Positions 1 to 7,584 of a DNA stretch of 64,000 bases are shown one piece after another. A model generated the notes under the pieces. The model was not told the origin of the DNA. It made no database searches and was given only the letters and a program-made list of their open reading frames with translations. Location: positions 1 through 64,000 of the forward strand of contig CACMFH010000001.1 in assembly GCA_902612915.1 (NCBI GenBank), read 5' to 3'. Source of the stretch: an uncultured SAR86 cluster bacterium (GTDB lineage Bacteria > Pseudomonadota > Gammaproteobacteria > Magnimaribacterales > D2472). Position numbers and translations under genes: made by a program. The first letter of the stretch is position 1; every line of letters starts with the position of its first letter.

Positions 1-1
1 A

Positions 2-1165
2 GCAGGTTGCTGGAGAGCAACTGTTTATAACAGGATCTATCATCCAAGAGGTTATGTAAAACCAGAGGATGGAGGTGCTATGGTCGAATATGAAGCATTG
101 GTCAATAGAGTAACAATGTGGAATGTTGCTGTAGAGAGGCAAATAAGAGTGAAAGGTCCTGACGCTGAGGCATTTACAGATTTTGTTATTACTCGTGATG
201 CAACAAAAATCGAACCAATGCATGGTAAATATGCAATCTTATGTAATGAGAAAGGCGGCATTCTGAATGATCCAGTTTTATTAAGACTATCTGAGGACGA
301 GTTTTGGTTCTCAATATCAGACAGTGATTTATTACTTTGGATGCAAGGTGTTAATGTTGCGAAAAAATTTAATGTAGAAATAGATGAAATTGATGTTTGT
401 CCTCTTCAGATACAAGGACCTTTGTCCGAGGATCTAATGGCAAAGCTTGCAGGTGAAGAGCTTAGAGATGTTCCGTATTATGGTCTCATGGAAGCTAACA
501 TCAATGGTGCTGATTGTGTTATCAGTCAGACAGGATTTACTGGCGAAAAAGGTTATGAAATTTATGTTCGTGATACGCATGAAAATGCTGAAAAAGTCTG
601 GAATAAAGTTCTTGAAGATGGCGAAGAGTTTGGTCTAATGGTAATTGCTCCCGCTCACCATAGAAGAATTGCTGCGGGGATTTTGTCATGGGGTCAAGAC
701 TTGGATCATGAAACTTCACCTTTTCAAGTTAATTTAGCTTACCAAGTACCTCGTAATAAAAAGTCAGATTACATTGGCAAGGCAGAACTAGAAAGACAAA
801 GAGATGTTATTGATAGCGGCGATGCTCCATTTAAAATGAAAATGGTTGGAATTACCCTAGGGGGTAAAGAAATTACAGATTATGCTCCTGATTTTTGGCT
901 TGTTGCTGATACTGATGGAAATGATATGGGGTATGTTACCTCTCCATGGTGGTCACCTGAACTTGAAACTAATATCGCACTTGCATGGGTTCCATGGTCC
1001 TCTTCTGAGGTTGGGACTAAGTTGCTAGTGAAATTACCTGATGAATATTCGGTAACTCCTGGTGAGCCAGTTGATGGCGAAGTTGTTGATGTACCATTTA
1101 GAGAATCAGTCAATCCAAACAAACGTGAGGTTGAAGCAGCTAAAGGAAAAGATTTCGCTGAATAA
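2..1165 (+). CDS. GcvT/DmdA-like tetrahydrofolate-dependent demethylase (5' end outside window)
   Basis: The frame is open from base 2 and the residues before the first ATG at base 80 (such as TVYNRIYHPRGY) match the conserved N-terminal part of the DMSP demethylase/aminomethyltransferase family, so the gene is cut by the window edge and does not start at 80. Further family features follow: VTMWNVAVERQI, a NDPVLLRL segment, IQGPLSEDLM, and TGFTGEKGYEIYV in the folate-binding GcvT domain. Family members move a methyl or aminomethyl group to tetrahydrofolate. DmdA removes a methyl from dimethylsulfoniopropionate, while related proteins act on other methylated compounds or glycine. The substrate cannot be fixed from sequence alone; DmdA-like is the closest call. 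The C-terminus has a charged tail beyond the usual end. A stem-loop follows the stop. Confidence 0.75.
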   Translation, partial: AGCWRATVYNRIYHPRGYVKPEDGGAMVEYEALVNRVTMWNVAVERQIRVKGPDAEAFTDFVITRDATKIEPMHGKYAILCNEKGGILNDPVLLRLSEDEFWFSISDSDLLLWMQGVNVAKKFNVEIDEIDVCPLQIQGPLSEDLMAKLAGEELRDVPYYGLMEANINGADCVISQTGFTGEKGYEIYVRDTHENAEKVWNKVLEDGEEFGLMVIAPAHHRRIAAGILSWGQDLDHETSPFQVNLAYQVPRNKKSDYIGKAELERQRDVIDSGDAPFKMKMVGITLGGKEITDYAPDFWLVADTDGNDMGYVTSPWWSPELETNIALAWVPWSSSEVGTKLLVKLPDEYSVTPGEPVDGEVVDVPFRESVNPNKREVEAAKGKDFAE

Positions 1166-1179
1166 TATTTTTAAATGAA

Positions 1180-1205
1180 GCGAAAGTTATGTAGATAATT
1201 TTCGC
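1180..1205 (+). terminator. Stem-loop after the DmdA-like gene
   Basis: GCGAAAGTTAT and ATAATTTTCGC can form an 11-bp stem with one G-U pair around a GTAG loop, 14 bases downstream of the stop codon. No T-run follows, so it is either a weak terminator or an mRNA 3'-end stabiliser rather than a textbook intrinsic terminator. Confidence 0.45.
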
Positions 1206-1218
1206 ATCACATTACAGA

Positions 1219-1803
1219 ATGCGTTTTTTAATAATTCTAATTTTATCAATACCGCTTTATTCTCAAAGCTCAAAAGTATTATGTGAATTAAATGGAGAAT
1301 ATTCAGTAACTTATAAAGACATTAAAAAAACTTATCTTGCTGAAGGTATTGAGCTTTTTAGAAATTTAGCCAGACAAACTCAACAATCTCTTTTTTTATT
1401 GAGAAGGGCAAAAACTAATTTTGCTGAAGAAGATTGGGAAAAAAATTCTTTATATGTAGTTCAATATTGGGATATTGATTCTTCTGAAGAAACATACAAA
1501 TCTCTAACCCATACACTAGAACCTGCTCCAGCATGGATCAACGAAGAGGCAAAATGGTATGTCGAAACAAAGGATACTGGAATTGCTGTTACTCATACCA
1601 TGGAAGTTGAAGAGGAGCATCCATTGTTTCCAGAATATAAAGTAGAAGTATATAAAATTACAAACAGCTTCAATTGGTTTACAGGAAAAGGTCAAATTTA
1701 TGGAGACATATGGCTTAAAAAGAAAGATGAATCAAAAGGCAAGAATCCTAAAATTGAAATCTTTGCAAATGGTAAATGTGAACAACAAAAGAAAAAGTTC
1801 TAA
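1219..1803 (+). CDS. Secreted protein of unknown function, 194 aa
   Basis: I do not recognise this family. The first 15-17 residues (MRFLIILILSIPLYSQ) form a signal peptide, so the product should be periplasmic or surface exposed. The mature part is soluble, rich in aromatic residues (YVVQYWDI, EEAKWYV, FNWFTGKG), with a C-terminal lysine-rich stretch and two cysteines (about residues 22 and 188) that could form a disulfide. No membrane segments or catalytic motif are visible. It lies between the DmdA-like gene and hflX, all on the same strand, with short gaps. Confidence 0.55.
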   Translation: MRFLIILILSIPLYSQSSKVLCELNGEYSVTYKDIKKTYLAEGIELFRNLARQTQQSLFLLRRAKTNFAEEDWEKNSLYVVQYWDIDSSEETYKSLTHTLEPAPAWINEEAKWYVETKDTGIAVTHTMEVEEEHPLFPEYKVEVYKITNSFNWFTGKGQIYGDIWLKKKDESKGKNPKIEIFANGKCEQQKKKF

Positions 1804-1844
1804 TTTTTTAATAAAAATACAAAAATATCTTTAAAATATCATTA

Positions 1845-3155
1845 ATGAATTCTATTGATGTTAATGAAATAAAAAAGGCTTTTCTATTATTTATTAATGT
1901 TGAATCTCTAAATAAAAAAACAAAATTAGAGAATTCTTTTGATGAGTTTGAAAGTCTTGTCGTTTCATCTGGGTTAATTATCCACGGTAGTAAATGTTTA
2001 AAACAAACTGCTCCAGTAATTAATACGTTTATAAGGAAAGGAAATCTTGAAAACTTAAAGAATCAGATCATACAAAGCGATGTTGAAATAATAATAATTA
2101 ACCATGAACTTTCTGCTTCTCAAACAAGAAATTTGGAAAAGTTTTTTAATAAGAGGGTCATTGATAAGACTGAACTTATTTTAGATATTTTTGCTACTCG
2201 GGCATCTTCACACATTGGTAAATTACAAGTTGAACTTGCGCAGCTTAAACATTTATCAACAAGACTCATAAGAGGATGGACTCACCTTGAGAGACAAAAG
2301 GGTGGAATAGGTTTACGAGGCCCTGGTGAAACTCAGTTAGAAACTGACAGAAGGCTTATAAATAAGCGAATTAAAAGACTCAATCAAAGACTTGAAAAAT
2401 CACATAAACAAAGAGAGATCAATAGATACTCAAGGAAAAAAAGTAGAAATAAATTAGTAGCATTAGTTGGATATACAAATGCAGGAAAAACAACTTTATT
2501 TAATAAATTAACAGAAAGTTCCCAACTCGCTGAAGATAAATTATTTGCAACATTGGACTCAGTTACAAGAAAAAACAAGGATCCAAAACATGGTCCAATA
2601 TTATTCTCAGATACTGTTGGTTTTATTTCAGAATTGCCAACTCAATTGATAGAGTCTTTTAAGGCTACTTTAGATGAACTTAAAACTGCTGATCTTTTAT
2701 TGCATGTTGTCGACAGTCATGATGTTGATTACAAATTAAAAATTATGGAAGTTAACAATATTTTAAATGACATTGGAGTTATGAATATTCCTCAAATTAT
2801 TGTTAATAACAAATGTGATTTAATTGATGCTTCAAAATTAGATATCTTAAAGTTTAAAAAAAATGAGGAAGTATTTATTTCTGCTCAAGATGACAATGAA
2901 TTTAAAGATTTAAGAGCAAAAATAAATAATGTTCTTTTTAATGGTGTATATCAGGGATGGATTTCTATGGAAAATAATATGGGTAATATTAGGTCTTCAC
3001 TTTTTGATATGGGTTGCGTTAAAGAAGAAAAAGTTTCTAAATGTGGAAAGATGTTAGCAAAGATAAGAATTGGTAATGATGAGTTAGATGAACTACTTGA
3101 CTTAAAAGGTTTTGAACTTTGTGCTGATGAGGATATACTTTTAAAATCTATATAA
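1845..3155 (+). CDS. hflX: Ribosome-associated GTPase HflX
   Basis: HflX is a translational GTPase that binds the 50S subunit and splits stalled ribosomes under stress. The protein has the HflX N-terminal domain with the family signature GGIGLRGPGETQLETDRR around residues 151-168, a coiled lysine-rich linker, then the G domain: P-loop GYTNAGKTT near 208-216, DTVGF near 255 and NKCD near 322. At 436 aa it is full length. In many gammaproteobacteria hflX sits between hfq and hflK; here it stands alone about 45 kb from hflK. It starts at an ATG 41 bases after the preceding gene, with no clear Shine-Dalgarno site. Confidence 0.93.
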   Translation: MNSIDVNEIKKAFLLFINVESLNKKTKLENSFDEFESLVVSSGLIIHGSKCLKQTAPVINTFIRKGNLENLKNQIIQSDVEIIIINHELSASQTRNLEKFFNKRVIDKTELILDIFATRASSHIGKLQVELAQLKHLSTRLIRGWTHLERQKGGIGLRGPGETQLETDRRLINKRIKRLNQRLEKSHKQREINRYSRKKSRNKLVALVGYTNAGKTTLFNKLTESSQLAEDKLFATLDSVTRKNKDPKHGPILFSDTVGFISELPTQLIESFKATLDELKTADLLLHVVDSHDVDYKLKIMEVNNILNDIGVMNIPQIIVNNKCDLIDASKLDILKFKKNEEVFISAQDDNEFKDLRAKINNVLFNGVYQGWISMENNMGNIRSSLFDMGCVKEEKVSKCGKMLAKIRIGNDELDELLDLKGFELCADEDILLKSI

Positions 3156-3169
3156 GCAAGGCTAAATAA

Positions 3170-3592
3170 ATGAATAAATTAAATAATCTTCTTGAATCTA
3201 TAGCAAATCCTTTAATGCCAATTACACCTTGGTTACTTAGATTGGGTTTGGGAATTTCCTTTATTCTTCATGGAGCAGGCAAGTTTCCATTACCTCCAGA
3301 AAGAATGGTTACTTGGTTCGAAAGCATGGGCTACATGTATCCAGAAATAGTTACTAGTTTAGTTGCATTAGGTGAGGTTGGTGCAGGTGCTGGAATTATC
3401 TTAGGTGGTTTACTAAAGAATAAAGTTGGTGACTTGGTAACAAGATTATCTGGCGGAGCAGTTGGCGTAATAATGATAGGAGCTATTTTGATTGCTCATT
3501 CTGATTGGCTAGTGACTTCCAAGTTATTTATGAGCGAGCAAATATTTTTATTTCTTCTTGGAACCTACTTCGCCATAAGAGGCAATAAATAG
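3170..3592 (+). CDS. DoxX-family membrane protein
   Basis: This 140-residue protein has four hydrophobic helices (about residues 17-38, 58-82, 92-110, 118-136) and the DoxX-type opening LLRLGLGISFILHGAGKF, with the conserved helix-glycine pattern and EVGAGAGIILGGLL in the second helix. DoxX proteins are small inner-membrane proteins, some tied to thiosulfate:quinone oxidoreductases or to redox stress; the reaction here is unknown. It starts 14 bases after hflX and probably shares its transcript. The regulated region of the TonB receptor follows. Confidence 0.8.
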   Translation: MNKLNNLLESIANPLMPITPWLLRLGLGISFILHGAGKFPLPPERMVTWFESMGYMYPEIVTSLVALGEVGAGAGIILGGLLKNKVGDLVTRLSGGAVGVIMIGAILIAHSDWLVTSKLFMSEQIFLFLLGTYFAIRGNK

Positions 3593-3664
3593 CTATTTTC
3601 CAAAGTTTTACTCTAAACAATTATTAATTAGATAAAAAATTTATATATTTTTATGTATTTCTAC

Positions 3665-3693
3665 TTGCAAATCTAAATGAGAATCATTATCAT
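3665..3693 (+). promoter_or_regulatory. Predicted sigma-70 promoter of the TonB receptor
   Basis: A -35 like TTGCAA (3665-3670) and a -10 like TATCAT (3688-3693) are separated by exactly 17 bp. The predicted transcription start, near 3700, falls just before the first base of the long inverted repeat, so the transcript would begin with the folded leader. The -10 lies inside the Fur box. Confidence 0.55.
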
Positions 3694-3700
3694 TCTCATT
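3676..3700 (+). promoter_or_regulatory. Fur box
   Basis: A 25-bp near-palindrome with perfect 9-bp arms AATGAGAAT/ATTCTCATT and the GAGAATCATTATCATTCTC core closely matches the Fur iron-box consensus GATAATGATAATCATTATC. It overlaps the predicted -10 of the TonB-receptor promoter, the classic position for iron-dependent repression. The receptor is therefore probably made under iron limitation. Confidence 0.85.
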
Positions 3701-3702
3701 CA

Positions 3703-3792
3703 TGAAAGCTACTTTATTGGTCATTCCCCTAAAAGTGTGCAGTTTTCTGATTTTTTAATCAAAAATCTTTAGGCGAAAAAAAGTAGCTTTCA
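3703..3792 (+). promoter_or_regulatory. Structured 5' leader RNA of the TonB receptor
   Basis: TGAAAGCTACTTT (3703-3715) and AAAGTAGCTTTCA (3780-3792) form a perfect 13-bp inverted repeat enclosing 64 bases. Nested inside are CCTAAA (3728-3733) with TTTAGG (3768-3773), and a terminal hairpin GATTTTT (3749-3755) with AAAAATC (3761-3767). Three coaxially nested helices are unlikely by chance. The outer stem ends 10 bases before the Shine-Dalgarno AAGAGGA (3803-3809). There is no T-run, so it is not a terminator. I do not recognise it as a known riboswitch class. It could stabilise the mRNA, control translation or be the target of a small RNA. Confidence 0.6.
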
Positions 3793-3814
3793 ACTAATTT
3801 TTAAGAGGATAATT

Positions 3815-6025
3815 ATGAGCAAAATATCAAGTAAACTTTTTGAAGACATATCTCCAGTATTATTCATTGGAGCTCTTTTAATATCGTCATTTATCTTTGC
3901 TCAGGACAATGATCAAGAGATTACTGTAGACTCAGTAACAATCATTGGCACAAAAGATGATGTTAAAGATTTAGCAGGTTCTGGTGCAGTTATATCTAAT
4001 GAAGACCTTCAAAAGGCAATGGATACAGATATACAAAAAATTCTTACTGCAGTACCAGGTGTCTACATGCGTACCGAGGAAGGTTATGGTTTAAGACCTA
4101 ACATTTCAATTAGAGGAACAGCAATTGAAAGATCAGGGAAAATTACAATTATGGAAGATGGTATTTTAGTTGCGCCAGCTCCATATACCGCTTCATCAGC
4201 ATATTATTTTCCAACGACAGCAAGGATTCATTCGGTTGAAGTTTTAAAAGGACCTTCAGCGGTTCCACTTGGCCCTCAATCAATTGGAGGCGCAGTTAAC
4301 TTAATTAGTACACCAATTCCGGAAGTTAGTTCAGGAAAATTTATTCAAGAATTTGGTGATAATAATATGACAAGAACTCATGCATATTATGGGGTTAACC
4401 AAGGAAATTTTGGAGCTCTAGTAGAGGTGCATGAACATGCAAGTGATGGCTTTGACTCTATTGCTAATGTTGGTGGTGATACTGGTTTTGATAAATCAGA
4501 CCTTATGATAAAAGCTAGATACAGTTCAGGAAATCATTCCGTAACCTTTAAAAGAGTAGACATAGAAGAAAACTCAGATCAATCATATGTTGGTCTATCT
4601 CAAGCAAGCTTTAATGCTAACCCAAGATTACGATATGGTGCTACAGCCTATGATGAAATGATGAATGATGGAGAGCAAACATCTATTACTTATGTTGGTG
4701 ATTTTGATAATTTTGATGTTGTATTTACTTCATGGCAGAACGATTATTATAGAGACTGGTTTAAAGTAAGTGATTTCAATAATAAAAAAGATCATGGAGA
4801 AGATGACGATATCAATGGATTAATAAGCAATGCAAACAATGGCAGCTCGACTGCACAAGATATCCTGGATGGTAAGCTGCCTGTTCAAATAGAATACAAA
4901 CATAATAATAGATACTACACCAACGAAGGTTATCAATTCAAAGTTTCAACAGAAGTTGGTATACATGCAATTACTTTAGGTTACAGAGACATGGAAGATT
5001 CCGAAAGTAGGGTTCAGGCTCACGAATATGCTGATCAAGCTGCAGATGGATCTTTATCAGCCTTGTATGGTTATGTTGGCCTTAGTGGAAGTAATAATAG
5101 ACTAAGAGAATCAAGTGCAACTTCATATTATATTGAAGACACTATGGATTTTGGCAAACTCGCTATTACATTAGGTTATAGATCTGAAGATTATGAACAA
5201 CGTCATAGAAGATGGTCAGACAAAGCAGGACCAAATCTAACAGAAGTAAGAACTGGACCCGCTGACGTTAGAGATACAATGGCCTACAACGACCACACTA
5301 CATCAAGTATTGCTGCAACATATGACCTTAGTGATACTACAACTTTAGTAGCTGGCTTTCATGAAGGAATGACTCCTATGTTTGGAGCTGATCCTGAGGA
5401 AGCAGACAATATGGAGCTTGGAGTTAGATACTCTGAGGGTACTTCAAATATGGAAGTATTTTATTTTGCTAGTGATTACTCAAGACTAGCTGCTGAATGT
5501 ACTTTAGTTAGTGGTGCAGCATGTGATGCTGACGAATCAGCAATCTTTAGTGGAGGTGAGGCTGAAGTTACTGGTCTTGAATTAAATGGCTCTGTTGTAT
5601 TTCAAGGTGATGGAGTTACTTATCCGGTATCAATTAGCTGGACTAACACAGATGCAACTTTCAAAAATAGTTCTGAAAGTGAATATTTTGGAGTTGTCGC
5701 AGCTGGAGATGATCTCCCATATATACCTAATAAACAAAGTTCAGTAGTTGCTGGTTTTATTACTGACAACGGATTAAGCGGAAGTGCAAGATGGGTGAAT
5801 GTAGGAAGCTCATGTTCCCTTGCAGCTTGCGGAACTTACAATAAAATTGAATCACATAGTTATTTAGACCTAAGTTTAAGAAAAGCTATTAATGATTCTA
5901 TGGATGTTTATGTAATTCTTGAGAACAGTACAGATCAAGCAGACTTGATCTCTAGAGCACCTTCAGAAGGAGCTAGGTCACAAAAACCTAGAACAATGAA
6001 ATTAGGTTTTACATATAGTTTCTAA
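3815..6025 (+). CDS. TonB-dependent outer-membrane receptor, FecA-like
   Basis: This 736-residue protein has a signal peptide (cleavage after about SFIFAQ, residue 30), a TonB-box-like EITVDSVTIIG segment just after it, a plug domain (about 50-170; motifs LTAVPGVY, ISIRG, VEVLKGPSA, IGGAVNLIS) and a 22-strand-type barrel ending in the aromatic terminal strand TMKLGFTYSF used by the BAM machinery. Such receptors import ferric siderophores or other scarce nutrients using TonB energy. The Fur box indicates iron, and the plug resembles the FecA group, but the ligand is not certain. The ATG has a good Shine-Dalgarno (AAGAGGA, 3803-3809). An intrinsic terminator follows. Confidence 0.9.
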   Translation: MSKISSKLFEDISPVLFIGALLISSFIFAQDNDQEITVDSVTIIGTKDDVKDLAGSGAVISNEDLQKAMDTDIQKILTAVPGVYMRTEEGYGLRPNISIRGTAIERSGKITIMEDGILVAPAPYTASSAYYFPTTARIHSVEVLKGPSAVPLGPQSIGGAVNLISTPIPEVSSGKFIQEFGDNNMTRTHAYYGVNQGNFGALVEVHEHASDGFDSIANVGGDTGFDKSDLMIKARYSSGNHSVTFKRVDIEENSDQSYVGLSQASFNANPRLRYGATAYDEMMNDGEQTSITYVGDFDNFDVVFTSWQNDYYRDWFKVSDFNNKKDHGEDDDINGLISNANNGSSTAQDILDGKLPVQIEYKHNNRYYTNEGYQFKVSTEVGIHAITLGYRDMEDSESRVQAHEYADQAADGSLSALYGYVGLSGSNNRLRESSATSYYIEDTMDFGKLAITLGYRSEDYEQRHRRWSDKAGPNLTEVRTGPADVRDTMAYNDHTTSSIAATYDLSDTTTLVAGFHEGMTPMFGADPEEADNMELGVRYSEGTSNMEVFYFASDYSRLAAECTLVSGAACDADESAIFSGGEAEVTGLELNGSVVFQGDGVTYPVSISWTNTDATFKNSSESEYFGVVAAGDDLPYIPNKQSSVVAGFITDNGLSGSARWVNVGSSCSLAACGTYNKIESHSYLDLSLRKAINDSMDVYVILENSTDQADLISRAPSEGARSQKPRTMKLGFTYSF

Positions 6026-6069
6026 TATTTTGGGAGAGGGGTGTTATATATTACCCCCTAAAAATAAAG

Positions 6070-6097
6070 AAAGGGCAATTCAATTGCCCTTTTTTTT
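6070..6097 (+). terminator. Intrinsic terminator after the TonB receptor
   Basis: AAAGGGCAATT and AATTGCCCTTT form a perfect 11-bp stem with a one-base loop followed by a run of T. A second smaller hairpin (AGGGGT/ACCCCC, about 6037-6057) precedes it. This is the clearest intrinsic terminator in the window. Confidence 0.9.
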
Positions 6098-6114
6098 GAA
6101 GTAGAATAATCAAT

Positions 6115-6663
6115 ATGAAAAATTATTTAAAGTATGACGACGTTAAGGTCTTTAAGTATGACAACTTAGCTCTTGCTGTCATATATACAATTGGTCATAT
6201 TTTAATAGCCATGACATGCAACAGAATCATTACTGGAGCTTCATTAGATATGGCTGCCGCAGATGCATTTATAGAGCCTATTATTAATGGATTTTGGTTT
6301 TATTTTCTTCTTGTAGTTTTAAAAAATCACATTACAAAAAGATTAGATAATATGCCAACAAAAATTTTTAGTTCGCACAATGTTGGAATTTATCTTGCAG
6401 TAATATATACGATAGGTCATATATTAATTGCAATGACATGCAACAGGCTGTTAACTGGTGCGCCTTTGAACCTAGCCGCTATAGATGCAATAGTTGAACC
6501 TTTGGTTAATGGATTTTGGTTTTATTTACTATTTGAGGTTTTTAATATTTACAAAGAAAACGTCGTTGCTAGTGCTTCAGGCAGAAGCAGTAAAAATCCA
6601 AATCCTGAGCAGTTAAAGTCTTCTAAATTGGCTCCGATCAATAATAAAAAGAATTTAGATTAA
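6115..6663 (+). CDS. Small membrane protein with a tandem DUF2061-like duplication
   Basis: The protein consists of two copies of a 50-residue hydrophobic unit, residues 19-68 and 93-142. Both contain the 17 identical residues AVIYTIGHILIAMTCNR and end in NGFWFY. The unit resembles DUF2061 membrane domains (a polar helix, an ITG turn, an EP/EV helix, then an aromatic FWFY end). The C-terminal tail of about 35 residues is polar and disordered-looking. Function is unknown. It starts 18 bases after the receptor's terminator, so it would need read-through or its own promoter. Conservation between copies is higher at the protein level than in the bases, which points to an old duplication under selection. 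Confidence 0.65.
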   Translation: MKNYLKYDDVKVFKYDNLALAVIYTIGHILIAMTCNRIITGASLDMAAADAFIEPIINGFWFYFLLVVLKNHITKRLDNMPTKIFSSHNVGIYLAVIYTIGHILIAMTCNRLLTGAPLNLAAIDAIVEPLVNGFWFYLLFEVFNIYKENVVASASGRSSKNPNPEQLKSSKLAPINNKKNLD

Positions 6664-6709
6664 ATATACAAAAAAATATTCTTTAAAGTACAATATTGCA
6701 ACCTAATGT

Positions 6710-6785
6710 GGGGCTATAGCTCAGCTGGGAGAGCACCTGCTTTGCAAGCAGGGGGTCCGCGGTTCGATCCCGCGTAGCTCCACCA
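6710..6785 (+). tRNA. tRNA-Ala (anticodon TGC)
   Basis: The 76 bases fold as a complete cloverleaf: acceptor GGGGCTA/TAGCTCC with the G3-U70 pair that identifies alanine tRNA, D arm around AGCTCAGCTGGGAGAGC, anticodon stem CCTGC/GCAGG with loop TTTGCAA (anticodon TGC), T arm with GGTTCGATCC, discriminator A and encoded CCA. A TACAAT -10 lies at 6689-6694. The 3' half is repeated in decayed form at 13881-13916, which suggests that this tRNA has served as an integration site. Confidence 0.96.
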
Positions 6786-6789
6786 TTTT
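6754..6789 (+). repeat. Putative att site, left copy (3' end of tRNA-Ala)
   Basis: These 36 bases (T arm, acceptor 3' strand, CCA and TTTT) recur in direct orientation at 13881-13916 with 34 identities. An intact tRNA at one end of an island and a 3'-terminal fragment at the other is the signature left by tRNA-targeting integrases. Confidence 0.6.
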
Positions 6790-6837
6790 TAATACATAAA
6801 TCTTATATTTTCATTGTGACCATATGGTGACCAAAAA

Positions 6838-7584
6838 CTATAACGGTTGATAATACTTTATGAACCAGTTACCTTCGTGATCTTCAATAAGCGCTGAACA
6901 GCTTTCACACCAATCACCATCATTCATATATTTAATTTCATCGTGTTGTCGAATTTCTGCATGATGTATGTGACCACATATAATTCCGTCAAACTTTTTC
7001 ATTCTTGCATAATTAACCATTTCTGCTTCAAACTCACCGATGAAATTTGTAGCTATCTTAGCTTTTCTTTTAAGATATTTTGATAATGACCAAGGTTTGT
7101 AACCAAAGAATGTTCGTATTTTATTTAATAGATAATTTATATTAATTAATCTATCGTAACCCCAATCACCTATATACATTATTCTTTTACCAAATTTTGT
7201 TCTCATCAAATAATCAAACATATCCCCATGCACTACAAGATATCTATTTTTATCAGCACCCACATGAACCATGCTATTGTGTGTTTGAATATTTCCAATG
7301 TTAATTGTTGAAACTGTTCTTAAGAATTCGTCATGATTACCACTAATCCAATAAACTTCTGCATATTTTGAAATACGAATAAGTTGTTTAATCACCTTAT
7401 TATGATTATCTGGCCAATACCATTTTCTCTTAAGTCTCCAACCATCAATAATATCACCGACCAAATAAAGCTTTTTTGTTCTAACTTCTTGAAGAAATTT
7501 TAAGAGTTCTTTGTCTTTGCAGTGTTTGCTACCTAAATGTAAATCTGAAATGAATACACTTCTATGACCAATATCGTTTTTCAT
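6838..7584 (-). CDS. plcP: PlcP-like metallophosphoesterase (phospholipid-degrading phospholipase C type)
   Basis: This is a 248-residue calcineurin-like metallophosphoesterase of COG2908. Metal-binding motifs are DLHLG (14-18), GDIIDGW (43-49), GNHDE, HGD and GHIHHAE, with a C-terminal GDWCESCSALIEDHEG. Annotation pipelines usually call this family UDP-2,3-diacylglucosamine diphosphatase, but the pattern GDIIDGWRLKRKWYWP followed by GDWCESC is typical of PlcP, which removes the headgroup of phosphatidylglycerol and phosphatidylethanolamine during phosphate starvation to give diacylglycerol. The gene overlaps the upstream glycosyltransferase by 23 bp, so the two are co-translated. That pairing and the neighbouring phoX and phoD support a role in lipid remodelling. 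An LpxH-type role remains possible. Confidence 0.7.
   Translation of the reverse strand: MKNDIGHRSVFISDLHLGSKHCKDKELLKFLQEVRTKKLYLVGDIIDGWRLKRKWYWPDNHNKVIKQLIRISKYAEVYWISGNHDEFLRTVSTINIGNIQTHNSMVHVGADKNRYLVVHGDMFDYLMRTKFGKRIMYIGDWGYDRLININYLLNKIRTFFGYKPWSLSKYLKRKAKIATNFIGEFEAEMVNYARMKKFDGIICGHIHHAEIRQHDEIKYMNDGDWCESCSALIEDHEGNWFIKYYQPL

Noticed and set aside
80-1165. DmdA-like gene starting at the ATG at base 80
   Set aside because: The frame is open to the window edge and the residues before this ATG match the family, so the gene extends beyond the window.
3703-3792. Intrinsic terminator or attenuator
   Set aside because: The outer stem is not followed by a T-run and the receptor gene must be transcribed through it; kept as a structured leader instead.
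6838-7584. lpxH (UDP-2,3-diacylglucosamine diphosphatase)
   Set aside because: The fold fits but the motif set and neighbours (GT2, phoX, phoD) fit PlcP better. Kept as the alternative.
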